From: Nymphaea colorata
Taxonomy: Eukaryota; Streptophyta; Magnoliopsida; Nymphaeales; Nymphaeaceae
Direction: 5' to 3'
Assembly: GCF_008831285.2 (NCBI RefSeq)
Contig: NC_045143.1
Span: forward strand, 21,414,854 to 21,478,853
DNA length: 64,000 nucleotides
Shown: one piece after another, positions 46,571-59,139 of the stretch
Position numbering within the stretch: the first letter of the stretch is position 1
Layout of the letters: each line of letters begins with the position of its first letter
Notes under the pieces: generated by a model
Seen by the model: only the letters and a program-made list of their open reading frames with translations
Told to the model about the DNA's origin: nothing
Database searches by the model: none
Program-made: the position numbers and the translations under genes

Positions 46571-48700
46571 TTTAGTGAGTAAAAAATCGGTGACAGATTG
46601 AAACTATTTTTTTGTTAAACGTGATTTAGGACTTGCAAAATTCGGCTCTCTTCTTTCCTTCCCTTGCTTGATTTAGGACTTGCAAAATTTTTATGCCATG
46701 TTTTCCATTATCTCATTCACCCACCACACATTTGGTCTATTAGTTCTTAGCCGATCCAACCACCATTTAATTTTTATCCATCCACATAATATTTTTCTTC
46801 CTTTATTTTTCTTGACTGTCACATCATGATAGAATGGATAGTCTTAGTATATATATATAGAGAGAGAGAGTTCCAAATCTGATGGATCCATATCCAAAAC
46901 CTGTAAGGTTGTTAGCAGAGATGCTCACTTCCTATTGTATAGCTGAGTCCTCCACCTAAGGCTAATATTGGCAAATATTAAAATCTCTAAGTAAGGGGGC
47001 TTGTATTCTTAACTCTTGAGAAGATGCACTAGCCAGTACTCTATACATTCCTTCACAATCATTTATAGCTCATGCATTTTAAAATTTCCTTTTAATTCAG
47101 GGGGATATATTGAAGTATTAACATTTTAAATCGTTTGCAATGTGTAAGGTTCTAAGAAATCACACCAACATGTCCATATTAAGCTTTTTGGCATCGCTTG
47201 TTTTATAATTCTTGAATCAAAATTTCAGAATTTTGATTTTATCATATGGGTAGAATATGAGTCGAGAATCTTAAAAGTTTTTCTTCTCTCTTGGCACATG
47301 TTATGATGATTTTAATACACCAATTCCAGAATTTTAGTTCTTGCTCTATCAAACACATAATTTTCAATTTTAAAATCAAAGTTCCAGACTATCAAAGGGA
47401 AACTAGAATTGGAAATTTCATTCCAATTCTAGTTGAAGGTAAAATTTTCCGACTTTTACAATCCAAATACAGTTTTTATATTTATGTTCAAATCCAAATC
47501 CGAGTCCAATCAAATATTTAATGTATATCTGAATCCAAATACGAATGGATGTCATTTCTTCAATCCATATCCCAACTACTATTTTTTTGGAATTTTTAAT
47601 ATGAAATCTAAGGGTATCAAACAAAACCTGAAAACAAAAATATTAATTAACATAAAAAGGATTTGCTCAACATTCACTTCTGTCTTAGAATTTAGATGTT
47701 CCTCGCTTTTTCTACAATCACATATGTCCTACGACCACATAAAATTTTGTAAGATAAATCGGGTCCAACTAATCGACTAGGATCCGATCTGTTTGTTCAT
47801 GGGCCCCAAGTGAATTTTTGCACCTACACGTGGGAAGGCAACGAGGGCGTTCTTTCACATCCAACTGCTTTTCTCTCCCCCTCTTTTGCCGTTACTCACG
47901 GATTCCACATAAGTAAATTACCCTTAACAGTACGGATGTATAACATTATTGCCATTTTCATGGCAGGTTAAGTTTTTTTATTCCGCGCAAAATTTTTTTA
48001 ATCTAATTTATGGTAGACTGTTCAAAATGCTTCTATAAAATTAGTCGAAGTCGCACGGAAATACTTAAGAAATTAATGTCATTTACGTCATATATAATAA
48101 TTAACTTGACCAACAACATTTTATTAAAAAAACATATAAACACTTGCAGTTGACTTAAATCATCCTAAACTTTGTTTAATTTATTTATTTGTTTAAGAGA
48201 GAGAAAATAGTTTCGTTATATATTATATTTTTCAACATGTCCTTGTCCAAATGAGTTTGTGTTCGAAAAGTTTCCTATGTATTCCTGTGAGTTGTTGAAA
48301 TTCTTTATATAAGAAAAAAGGAAATGTATGTCCTTAGTAACGAATTTTAAAATTAGGGTAAAAAGAAAAGTAAAAAAGGTCAAGAAGTGTTTGTTTATAA
48401 AAGTACTTGTACACATTGATAGAAATTTTAGAAAGGCCAAACGTATTTAAGGTAACCGCATTTAAAAGCTACAAGTGGTTATCATTTTAATTTAGAGGAG
48501 AAGGGATGTACAATTTTTTGCCTTGGCTATACTGTACTACAGGCACATGCAACGTATCTTTATTTTTTTCTCATTAGCTCAAAGCACCTTATTCTTTAAG
48601 GATGACGAATCTTTTCGAGACTAAAGAAGGGTACTTCTTTTTTGAGGATGAATAATCTCTAGTTAAGGGTAGACCTAAGGTTGTTGATGGATCCAATATC
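46571..48700. other. Non-coding spacer
   Basis: AT-rich. At 47430-47600 it has AATCCAAATCC-type words of the dispersed element family. No gene is seen. Confidence 0.4.
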
Positions 48701-48880
48701 TGACTGCATTAGACATGGAAACAGAAAAGAAAAAAAAAATTGACATCCGATTAAGAAATTGGATGTATTTGGATTTTAAAAATGCCACTAGATCAGATTT
48801 GGATTTGAATTTATATGCAAATCTAAAAAAAATTAAAAACTTTAAAAATTTATATGTAAATGTAAAAAATTCAACTTTAA

Positions 48881-48951
<71 letters not shown>

Positions 48952-49410
48952 CAGCCCCTCTTAAAATTTTGAAACTATATTTGGCCCTAGCGACAAAAAA
49001 AGTCCGGCTTTCACATTTCAAAATATGGTCTGGATTTCATTGTATAATTGAAGGTTGGATTCCAACTTCGATCATGTTAAAGTAAAAGCTAGATATCTGA
49101 TTAGATCCAGACTGTAAAATTAAAATTTGCAATCACATAAACTTGTCTTCCATTAGCATTCAAATCTTAATTTTGAATCTAAGTATTTGAACTTCTAATA
49201 AATCGAATATGATAACACTGTAAATTTGGTTTGAATATGATAACACTCACACAAAGAAGGGGATAGAATGGAATTGCTTTTAGAAAGACATAAAAGACAT
49301 CCCCATCTTCTCTCCAACTTGTGGCATTGTTTATTTGTGTTTATGAAGAGAGACAGGGGGAGGGAGATGCTATCTGCAGATAAATAGTCCGACATCAAGG
49401 AAGAAAAGTA
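48701..49410. repeat. AT-rich dispersed repeat, first copy
   Basis: Shares order and wording with 50580-51165: a TGGTCNGGATTTCATTG-like segment, TAGATATCNGATNAGATC, CAAATCTTAATTTTGAATCT, then GGAATTGCTTTTAGAAAGA and a GA-rich GAAGAGAGACAGGG end. It contains a pure (TA)n at 48883-48948. Confidence 0.7.
48883..48948. repeat. (TA)n microsatellite
   Basis: About 66 bp of uninterrupted TA. Confidence 0.98.
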
Positions 49411-50579
49411 GTTGTGGGGGTCTTGTAAGAGGAGCACCAATCTGCCCAGTAGTCGAGGACACTTGGCACTTGAGGCAAATATTCCACCCAAGTATTTCTT
49501 GCTTCTTCTTCTTGCTTCTTTAGCTAGTTTTATTCAGTCAGTGGCCTCCTTGTTAGTATCAGTTGTTCCACGTCAAAATTAAAACTTAAATTTGTGTGGA
49601 ACCAGCAAGAAATCCGAGCATGCATGTCTACCTTCTCTAGAGTCCCTCACCATCATGCCGTAAGGCAGCTCACTCATTCTGCTATGGAGACTGATCATAT
49701 CTGCCAACGTTATTTTTGCATGTTACGGGGTTTCACATCCATTGGAATCTGGTATCCATCGGACCCAGTTACAAAACTGTACCAAATCCGAATTCAATTA
49801 AGAATCAGAATTGTTTGACTTCTTCACCTTTTGGAGTTTCCTTTTAAGAACTCTCTTCTGTTTTTGACATCTCATTCTAACAGGAATGTTTGGGTTCCAA
49901 GGAACACATTGTTCATATATGAAACACCCTTTAAAGTGTGCATAAATTTTTGTTGTTATTCTTCTTGTACACTTCGAGGCCTCCTCCCTGGCACGATTCT
50001 ATTGGAAGTTCATAACTTTTTTCATGTATATCTTTGGATCAATGCCTTTAAAGCAAAATTATTGGAATCAAATGGAAGTTAACCTATCCAACCCAAATCG
50101 CTGTTAAGCCAAATTTTTGGCTGAGCTGGAGGTTAATAACCACACTACCTAGAAGAGACCCAAGGGCCCCTCATACCTTTCAGCTTAAGTGTCGCGAACT
50201 CACATTTAATTGTTAATATATGTTTTTGGTATTATCATTTCAAAAAAGGTAACTTTTATATAGTGTTTTGCCGATTCACAGTTGAATCAATTGAATTGTT
50301 AAAATAGCCAATTTTACTGAATTGACCAGCTTGATTGATTTGATTCCATGTAAGTATGTTTTTTGCAATAGCAGTATTTAAAAAAATATAAACTAAACCC
50401 TCACAAGATGGTTTCCACAACCATAAATGTTTACTACCCATGAATGTTTTTTTAGAAAATCATCAGACAGCGTAAAGATACAAGCGTAACCGACATTTCA
50501 TCCAATTATATTAAACAAGAGCTAATAACAATCCAATTTCCAAAAGAGTTCATTTTCCTTAATATTTCTGGAACTTGCA
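49411..50579. other. Non-coding stretch
   Basis: No gene is seen; open frames here are short and unrelated to known families. Confidence 0.4.
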
Positions 50580-51165
50580 ATAATTTAGTTAACATCTGTT
50601 TAAAAAATTGGTTGTATTTGGTTTTATAAAATGTCACTCTCACAATTGTGGATTTGAATTCAATTTAATAAATGTTCAATCAATTTGGATAAGGGTTTAG
50701 GTTCAATTTCAGACAAATATCCTTGTATATTTAATATACAAACAATTTGAAAGATGGCCAGTCCTTCACATGTCAAAATATGGTCAGAATTTGATTGCAT
50801 AATTAAAGGATGGATTCAGACTTGGGTCATGTCAAAATGAAAATTAGATATCGGATCAGATCTGGACTATAAATTCAAAAATTTGATTCACGCAAACTTT
50901 TCTTTCATTAACACTCAAATCTTAAATCAAATCTAAATATGTGAACTTCTGATATATAGAATAGGGTAATGCCATGCATTCAGTTTGAATCTGATCCGAT
51001 GGGGTATCATTCTTTCGCCGGCCATGCGCCACGCAAGGTTGGGGAGAGAATGGAACTGCTTTTAGAAAGATACAAATGGCACCACATGTTCTCTTCAGTT
51101 TGTCGCATTGACAATTTATCCTTGTGAAGAGAGAGAGGGAGAAATGGGGGGGGGGTGGGAGAAAC
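50580..51165. repeat. AT-rich dispersed repeat, second copy
   Basis: Homologous to 48701-49410, in the same orientation. It ends with a GA-rich tract and a run of nine G near 51150. Confidence 0.7.
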
Positions 51166-51792
51166 CCCTTGTTTTCATGGTTTTACCATAGAATTTCTTC
51201 TCATTGGTGTGCAACTCTGTGATTAAGTGGAAATTTTTAAGTTGTTTGCTCATTTTACACCACTAAAAAGAATATCTTGGTACTACAGGACAATCATACC
51301 CCAGTTTCCATCACAAGTAAACCAATTTTCCTTTCAACTCGAGGTAACAAGTTTTTCTTTGGTGTCGTACACGATTAAACGAGTTGATGTGAACAAGTTT
51401 TAAAAAACAAGTTACGCCATAAACGATTTAAGCAAGTTAAGGGAGTCAAGCTCGAGCTTGATGTTGTATAATCAAGTCGAGCTCAAGAGGGACAAGCTTG
51501 GGCTCGACGCATGTGCAGCCCTACTTGGTGATGCAACGTCGTTGCTACGAGTTTAGCCATCCCAAACATTTTTATTAACAATATAACAGATAACAAAATA
51601 CAAGATACCTGAGCTAGAACAAACCAAAAAAGAAGAGACATAAACCTCAAATACAAAGATAGAAACTACAACTAACGAATAAGAAGATAGGCATAAAACC
51701 AACCTCACTGTACAAAAGGATTACAGCCTCGTTGCAATTGATTGTTGACAGCAAATACATCATTTACAAAAAGCCATTTTATGCACACCATC
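51166..51792. other. Non-coding stretch next to the LINE
   Basis: From about 51545 (GTTTAGCCATCCCAAAC…) this may be the 3-prime untranslated part of the minus-strand LINE. No poly(A) was identified. Confidence 0.4.
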
Positions 51793-53807
51793 TCACCACA
51801 TACAGATCAACCGCAACACCATGTAGTAAGGAGGAAAGATCACCTGTTGATGTTCCCACTTTAAATCGGCTATCATATCCTTTAAATCATTGCAGACTCT
51901 CCATTTGAGACCACTCATAATCAAATTGGCATGATGCATAATAGAATTTCTTTGTTTCCATATGTTCCAAAAGAGTACATGTAAGCATAAACATAGCGTA
52001 TTGTAACCCATTTATTTGAAAGACCATTTGAACCACCATGAGATAACTTCTTGAATAGAGTTATGCACTTCTAAACATGACCCCTCCCCCTCATATTTTG
52101 GGAAAAATCAGATACTTATATTTTTAAATTTTTATAATTGGGCTATGTAAAAAATTTGAAAAATATTGTTCAGTACTTGTATATTTTTTGCAATACTATT
52201 CTACCCTTCCCAAAAAAATTGCTGGCTTCACCCTTGTATCTAGGGTCTTCTGTTTTTTATTTCAAGTCCATTTCATCTCAAGTTAATGAAATTATGAGTA
52301 CCCCATTCCTCACACGAAATTTTCACCTTTACTGTAACCCAAACACCGCTAAATTAAGTAACAAACCTCTTCTCATCCCCAAAAGGCAGCTTTCCATATC
52401 CAAGAAAAATAGGCATTACTTTACAATGTTCACAAGCTCCCATTCAAGTATTGGTGTGACCAAAAGAGTACATAAGGAGTTGGTGACGTCAAGAAGGCCA
52501 AGACCACCTTCTTGTATCAGAGCAAGCAGACTTCCAACTAATTAAGTGACGTTTCCTAATATGATGAGAATCCCCCCAAATAAAATGACAATTTCTTCTC
52601 TACAAAGTTCAGTACAAGAAGTGGAAGTCTAAATGCTCTCACCCAATAACCGACCACTTGCTGTAGAACATGCTTCTCATATAAGTAGTGGATGGTCCAC
52701 CCTTCTACAAAGCTTCTCACATAAGTCAGGGGTGAGAGTACAACAATAATGGAACCCAAATAAGTAAGGGGAAGTTTAGACAACTGTCAATCAAATCAGT
52801 TTGCAATCACCATTGTGTTGTCAAAAACATTAAAATGAATACAAAAATGAAATGAATTTATAGTCAAACCTGGTTTGGAAGTGAAATCAGTAAAGCTGTG
52901 TTTAAACAAGAAGTGGATTTTCACAACAGCTCAAAAATAAAAGGATGTCATTTGCAGAGAAGAAGCGCCCCAGGTAAGAAGTAAATTGAGAAAGTCATTT
53001 TAGGGGCTTGCTGCCCTGTAAAACTCACCATGGAGGTTTTCAGATAAACTTCCACAACACAACAATAATAAACAAAAGTGGAGAGAGTGTGCATTTGTCA
53101 TCGGCCTCCATAGCAACAAAAAGTGTTTCCTCCCTTTTTAAAGGTGACAACTAAGGAAGCAGTAGAAACATAAGTCATAAATTTTCCTCATCCTATCTTC
53201 ATAGGATCCCAAAAAAGAAAGACCAAAGTGCCGGAAAGACCATCTCACTTTGCCATAAACTTTTGGAATATTTAATTTGAGGAGAAAAAAATTGTTCTAT
53301 ATGCCCTTATCCAGCTGTTGACTGCTTCAAGTGCAAGGTGCATGGTTGGTGAATAAATCTACTGGAGAGATCAAATGCCCTTGTTCTGAGCCAATAATTG
53401 TGCTAAGACAATCTTCATTCTCTCAGCCGTCAACTTAGCAACTAGTTTATAGATCAAATTGCATAATGATGTAGGTCAAGACTTTTATATCCATAATGAC
53501 ATGAAATTAAAAATCAATATCATATGTGTTGCATTTACCCACCTTACAAGCTTGTTTGTGATGAAGAAATTTCTCACCCCTAGTGCTGCATATTTTGCAT
53601 CTCAAAATTTCTTTTGGTTCACCAATGGTTATTTGTTCTACAAAGTGGAAAAGGGTCCACTGGCCATCAGTATGAGGCTTAGTTTTTTCTGGCGAGTTGT
53701 TCATTCTTGGTGATTTCCACATTCATTTAAGCATTATTCTCCACTTAAATGCAGTGTGGGGCATGGTAAATATTTTATATTGTTTTAGAAATTTTAAATT
53801 TTATAAA
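51793..53807 (-). mobile_element. LINE (L1-type) pol relic, best preserved copy
   Basis: Minus strand, from high to low coordinates. An RT region at 53560-53230 reads NFIYKIV-type sequence (LIYKLVAKLTAERMKIVLAQ) and LKLNIPKVYGKVRWSFRHFG. Then come GYWVRAFRLPLLVLNFVEKK and FYLGGF (about 52660-52560), the block that precedes the zinc-knuckle in plant LINEs. A C-terminal LFWNIWKQRNSIMHHANL lies at 51870-51970. Stops and frameshifts run throughout, and it is cut by the N gap on its upstream side. It is the source-like relative of the fragments in units A and B. Confidence 0.8.
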
Positions 53808-53907
53808 NNNNNNNNNNNNNNNNNNNNNNNNNNNNNNNNNNNNNNNNNNNNNNNNNNNNNNNNNNNNNNNNNNNNNNNNNNNNNNNNNNNNNNNNNNNNN
53901 NNNNNNN
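53808..53907. other. Assembly gap of 100 N
   Basis: Exactly 100 N, so the true distance is unknown. Unlike the first gap, no duplicated flank is seen. Confidence 0.99.
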
Positions 53908-54039
53908 GCCCATGTGTTCATTCATTGGTCTTTCGTGAGATCCATCAGGAAAGTCATCGGTTGCAAGTTTAATGTAATGGTGAAATTTGGAAATCTACGA
54001 TAGTCCTTATGAGTCCTGGTGCTGGGCATTAAATTTACC

Positions 54040-54190
54040 TAGAAGGGGATGGTGTTTATGCTTTCCAAAGGTTATCTGGGAGCTCTGGCTATGAAGGAAT
54101 AAAAGAGTCTATGATGGGGATGTAGCGCAGAAATATGTTCAATGCAAACCTTTGTGGGAAGATTGTTAAAGAATTGATGATAAATGCGTG
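54040..54190 (+). mobile_element. LINE C-terminal fragment, opposite strand
   Basis: The plus strand reads GWCLCFPKVIWELWL*RNKRVYDGDVAQKYV, the W-x-IW-xx-RN-x-R-x-F/Y pattern at the C-terminal end of plant LINE proteins, with one TGA. Its orientation is opposite to the LINE on the other side of the gap. Confidence 0.6.
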
Positions 54191-55257
54191 TTGGGGGTGG
54201 CGAGTACACTCTGCCTGCAGTCTGATCATACACTCTGGCATTCATCATGATCCTTAGCTATCATTTGATGGTTTCAGTCTGATCATACACTCTGCCTGCA
54301 GATGGATTGGAGACTCTCATAAGGTAGGATACTGGGTGAAAAAGGGTGGATGCGGGGTTTTTGATTCTGGAGTTTAGAGGGTGCAGGCTGCAACCGTTAC
54401 ACATCGCAGCCTCCTCTTGAGCCCCCTGTCTTAAAATATGTTACAAATCCCTCCACCGAGTGTCTCTTCAACCATTCACCTCGACTGGCACCATCATCAG
54501 CCATCATTGAGGAGTTAAGGTACGTATTCAATTTCCTTAGCTAGGGAGACCCTTCTCAAACCTCTTAGCCTCTTCACCTCTCATAACCAACCCTTTCCAC
54601 TTCACGCAAGCGTTAATATACCTCCACCTCATGCAACTCCTCCTCCTCGTCATTACTAGCTTCACCCATCAATAGTGACCACTGCCCTCGCATGTCTCTT
54701 GACTTAAACCCCTTAGCCTAACTGATCCTAATCATTAGTGTCATCTTCTCTCGTGTAACTCTCCACCCTCCCTCGCACAACCCTTCACCTATCTCTAAGT
54801 CATAACCGACCCTCTTAGCAATTAACCTCCCTTTCACGTCTAGACCAAGCCCACTCCACTACCAAACCACTTCCAACTAGATCTAACCCGCTTCACCTAA
54901 ACCAAGCCTACCTAAACCTATGCCAAGCTCACCTCCTTGTTCGAGCTCGGCTTGTCCCCTTGGAGTCTAACTAGTTAGGTTCCCTCTCCAAAGATTGGTC
55001 GTGTGCATCTCAGTTCACCACCTCCACTTCATCGGGCAACCTCTTCTTGCAGCCTCCTCCATTGCTGCACCCTTCCACCGAACATAGTCATAAGCACCAA
55101 GGCGACCTCGGCCAGGCGGCCGAGCCCCTGCCTCCATCCGAGCACTCCTCCATCATGTTGCTGTCTATCTTGGCCATCTGAGGGCTGCAGCAACCACACT
55201 CCATCCATCAAGTGTAGCAAGGCAGCCCCAGTGCCGTCCCCTTCCATTGCCAGGACG
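54191..55257. other. Less AT-rich spacer
   Basis: Pyrimidine-rich on the plus strand (CTCCTCCTC, CCACCTC words) with a short direct repeat, TGATCATACACTCTG, at 54223 and 54277. No gene family is recognised; the open frame at 55003-55293 has no recognisable domain. Confidence 0.4.
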
Positions 55258-56275
55258 TTGTATATATATATTAATAGATATGTGTATGTATGAATATAAC
55301 ACATATATGCAGACATATGGACGTAGAGGTTCATACTATATATATCTGCATATTAATATTATTTTATACATATATTTATATATGTACATACATATATATA
55401 TGTATACATGTGCATATAATATACAAATATGTACATATAATGTATGTACATACAACATATATGCATATATATATATAAATACATAACATATATATAATAT
55501 ATTATATAATAATATATGTATGCATAATATATACATTTGTACGTGTGCATTGACACATATGTATATATATTATACATATGTATAATTATTTATATACAGA
55601 TAATATAGCATATATGTATGTATATTATACGTATGTATAATTATTTATGTACAGATATATAGCATATATGTATTTATATGTATATATATTATACATATGT
55701 ATAATTATTTATATACAGATATATAGCATACATGTATGTATATTATATATATGTACAATGTACAAACTTTATAAATATCTATGTGTATGTGCACTATGCA
55801 AAGATTATGTTGTTTGTAGGCCTTGCGTCTTAAAGTTCATAGATCTCAAATCAAATTTTATCCCTTCCAACTTGAGATCAATGATATGTAGATATATATT
55901 ACATACATGTATTAATATCTATATAATAATATGTATGATGTATATTACCATATATATGTTATGTATGCATTGTACATATTATATATATTATATTATACAT
56001 GTGTGTACGCATATTGCAGAACACTATATGTACATAATATATACATTTGTACGAATATATATTAGCATATATGTATATATATTATACGTATGTATAAATA
56101 TTTATGTATAGATATATGGCGTATATGTATATATATTATATATATGTACAATGTACAAACTTTATAAATATATATGTGTATGTGCACTATGCAAAGATTA
56201 TGTTGTTTGTAGGGCTTGCATCTTAAAGTTCATAGATATCAGATCAAATCTCAACCCTTCTAACTTTAGATCAAT
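55258..56275. repeat. TA/TATG-rich region with a tandem repeat of about 394 bp
   Basis: Dense TATATGTATA words. A non-AT marker block (TGTACAATGTACAAACTTTA … GATTATGTTGTTTGTAGG … TTAAAGTTCATAGAT) occurs at 55752-55885 and again at 56146-56275, showing a large tandem unit. Open frames here are repeat translations. Confidence 0.9.
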
Positions 56276-57195
56276 GCATTTAAAAGATAGTGGTGATCAT
56301 AAGGTGGTGTTTGGCGGCACTTCAAACTGGAATTAGAATGAAAACTCTAGTTCTAGTTTCATTTTTAATTTGATATTCTAGAGTTTTGAGTCTAATTTTG
56401 CAAATGATGTTTTTGACAAAATCACAATTTAAAGTTTAAAATTCATGAAATAAAACCATGTTGACATGTGCTCAAAGAAAACGAATAAATTATAAATTTC
56501 AGGAATCATAATTCCACCCCTCAGAATAGAATCACGATTCCTAAATTTTGATTCAAGAATGAAACTATAATCTAAAACATAAAATCTTTGTTTGAGGATT
56601 CAATTCCCATTTCCTCGAAAAAAGAAAATTTTATTTAAATAATTATGCAATTCCAGCCTTTTTCAAAACAGTAGATTTAAGCTAAATTCTTTGTTAAACC
56701 AGATACAATCGAGAGAGATCCAAAAACTGACCGCCATCTAGACACATCTCTCTAATAACATGGCCCCTCCTGATTGGAAGGGTCATTTCCCATATCCCAT
56801 CCTTGTTATGAGATAAACAACTCATAAGTTTGATCTATATCAAATGCAAATAGAGAATCTTTCTATGGTTTACCACACTGGACCCACTAAAAAAATATTT
56901 TGAGTCCACTGGACCACAACAGATGGAAATTAACGTGAGAGTGCAAGAAGCAAAATCCAACAATAACCCAAAAAAAAAATCGTTCTTCCACCAGAAAAAT
57001 AACATTATAGGCTAAGTGCACTCATGCAGCGGTATATAAGCTAATAGAATATGAATGGTATTATATGAAGACAAAGTCAATTTTTTTCTTTTATTTTTGT
57101 TGTACCTTTGCCCACTTGGTTGTGGTTCAGCCTACCACCTTTAGATGCCTCGTATTTCTTTTCCTCTTAAAATCCAATCAAGTTATCAAGAAAAA
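56276..57195. other. Non-coding stretch left of unit C
   Basis: No gene is seen, and no homology to the flanks of unit A is recognised. Confidence 0.4.
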
Positions 57196-58450
57196 TTGAT
57201 AGTGGCCCCTTCTTTTTTTCTCCAGACAGTCATTAATTTTTTAAGAAATTATTTGTTAAAATTTTAAGGTTGTCTCAACATTAATTATTTTTCTCGCTTT
57301 AAAACGTCAAAAAATAAAATGCCAATAATTTAAAAAATATGTCATAGTGTTATCGGAGAAATTATGGCTGTGGTGAGAATATAATGTATGTGATGGGTAT
57401 TATATAGAATGTAAATCAAATTGTTGAAAGATCGGTGAGTCCTTCTGGTCTCTTATTCGTCTAATATGTAGTTCATAGCTAGAATATTTCTTCTTCGTCT
57501 AATAAATTTAAATTTGATTCCACAAAGTCAAGTAGCTAAATTGTATTTATTCCGTTTGTAATAATCTATATAAAATTGACCATTTGCAATTCATTATGTC
57601 CCCACATATAGAGAAAGCCCTAAGCGGTGTAGCGTAGTTGGTCGGATTGACTGGCCAACAAAGTTCACAGTATGGGTGCCATATTTTGAGGACTGCAAAA
57701 GATGGATGCATGACACTTTAGTTGACATATGTACAGCTCTCCATTGATGATCAGGTTAGAGGAAAAAAAAGAAGGGACTTCAGCCTTTTCAAGGTATTCA
57801 TATAAACTAAAGCAAAAAGCATAGTTGTGAAATGAATTTAATCCAAACCATCCATTAGTTAAGAAAACACGGTAACAGGAGCATCATTTTCATTACGATA
57901 AACCAAGTGTATTTGTATAAACTAAAGCAAAAGAAAAAGTCAGTTGTAATATGAATTTAATCCATAATATCCACCAGTAAAAGAGACAAAATGACGAGAA
58001 CATCATTTTTTTACGATAGACAAAGGGTATTCATAACTAAAGCAAAAAGAAGACAATTATGAAATGAATTTAATCCAAAGCATCCAGCAGTCAAAAAGAT
58101 AGTGATAAGAGAATAATTTTATTTACATAGACCAAACATTATTAATTACATATTTTCAGGTTTATTCCCCTTTAAGAATTATTCTCATTTTCTAGGGAAA
58201 CTTTCCAAGATACATATATATATTTTACTCATCCAGTGACATATGGATATGCTCATGTGCTGAAATCTATAAAATTTTAAAAAGAATATTGAAATCTGAT
58301 CTGTGGATCAGATATTCTATAGGTATAATTAAAAAGCAAGCCGCCAACTAGGAACCTTCTATGGCACACCACAAAATATGTACACAAAGGTAACATTTTA
58401 ACCGAACTTTCTAGTGTGTTCTGAAAGGTCATACATTTTTCAGGGTGAGC
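57196..58450. repeat. Left arm of the inverted repeat around TPS copy C
   Basis: From 57581 it follows window positions 1-870 in the same orientation. Its outer 385 bp (57196-57580) pairs, inverted, with 6655-7055 and 34825-35215. This is the only left arm seen in full, about 1.25 kb. Confidence 0.88.
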
Positions 58451-59139
58451 CAAATAGTTCAACCTCGTATCTGGGTAGGGCCAAACTGAACCGAAATAAA
58501 AAAAAATACATTGCACAACTAACAATTTTTTATTTTTCTAATGTAATTTTTTTTTTAAGTTAGTTAGGGTGGGGCCATGGCCTAGGCGGGCCCCCCTCCC
58601 TCCGCCCAGGTCTAGACGACAACTGAAGGCTTGAGCTCGCAAAAGGGAGAAAGATTCTTTAACTTCATGGAACAAGGCAAGAAAGCCTTGGATCATCCTG
58701 CGCACTTGCTTTAGAATTGTATTTAATTCGGTAAACCCACTTATTCCCCATGGGTTTTACATTTTTTAGAGTATGCACCAAATCTCATGTTTCATTCTCT
58801 TCTTGTGCCTTAATTTAAGCAGCATGGTGTCACACCAACATTGATGCTTAACGGCTTGACTAAAGGAGGATGGTTCCAAATCTTTAGAGATGACCACAAG
58901 AAGTGCTTTATGAGGTGTAGAGATATAAAGGAAATTATGACTATGTGCATACATGTGACAGAGAGAAAGAGAGAGAGAGAGAGAGATAGATAAAGAGAGA
59001 GAGAGTACTGAATTTAATTTATTAATGTATCCATTTTATTACATGATGATACATAGCATCATAAGTAGGATTCAGTTAATGGGCACCAAGATGGTTGATA
59101 GAGTGGGAAAAAGTGACACTGGTGATTTGCTTAGGTAGT
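58451..59139. other. 3-prime flank of TPS copy C
   Basis: Collinear with 871-1557, including a (GA)n at 58959-59005. Confidence 0.7.

Noticed and set aside
55003-55293. Open frame of 96 codons, Ser/Pro/Cys-rich
   Set aside because: No domain or splice context, and its end runs into TA repeats.
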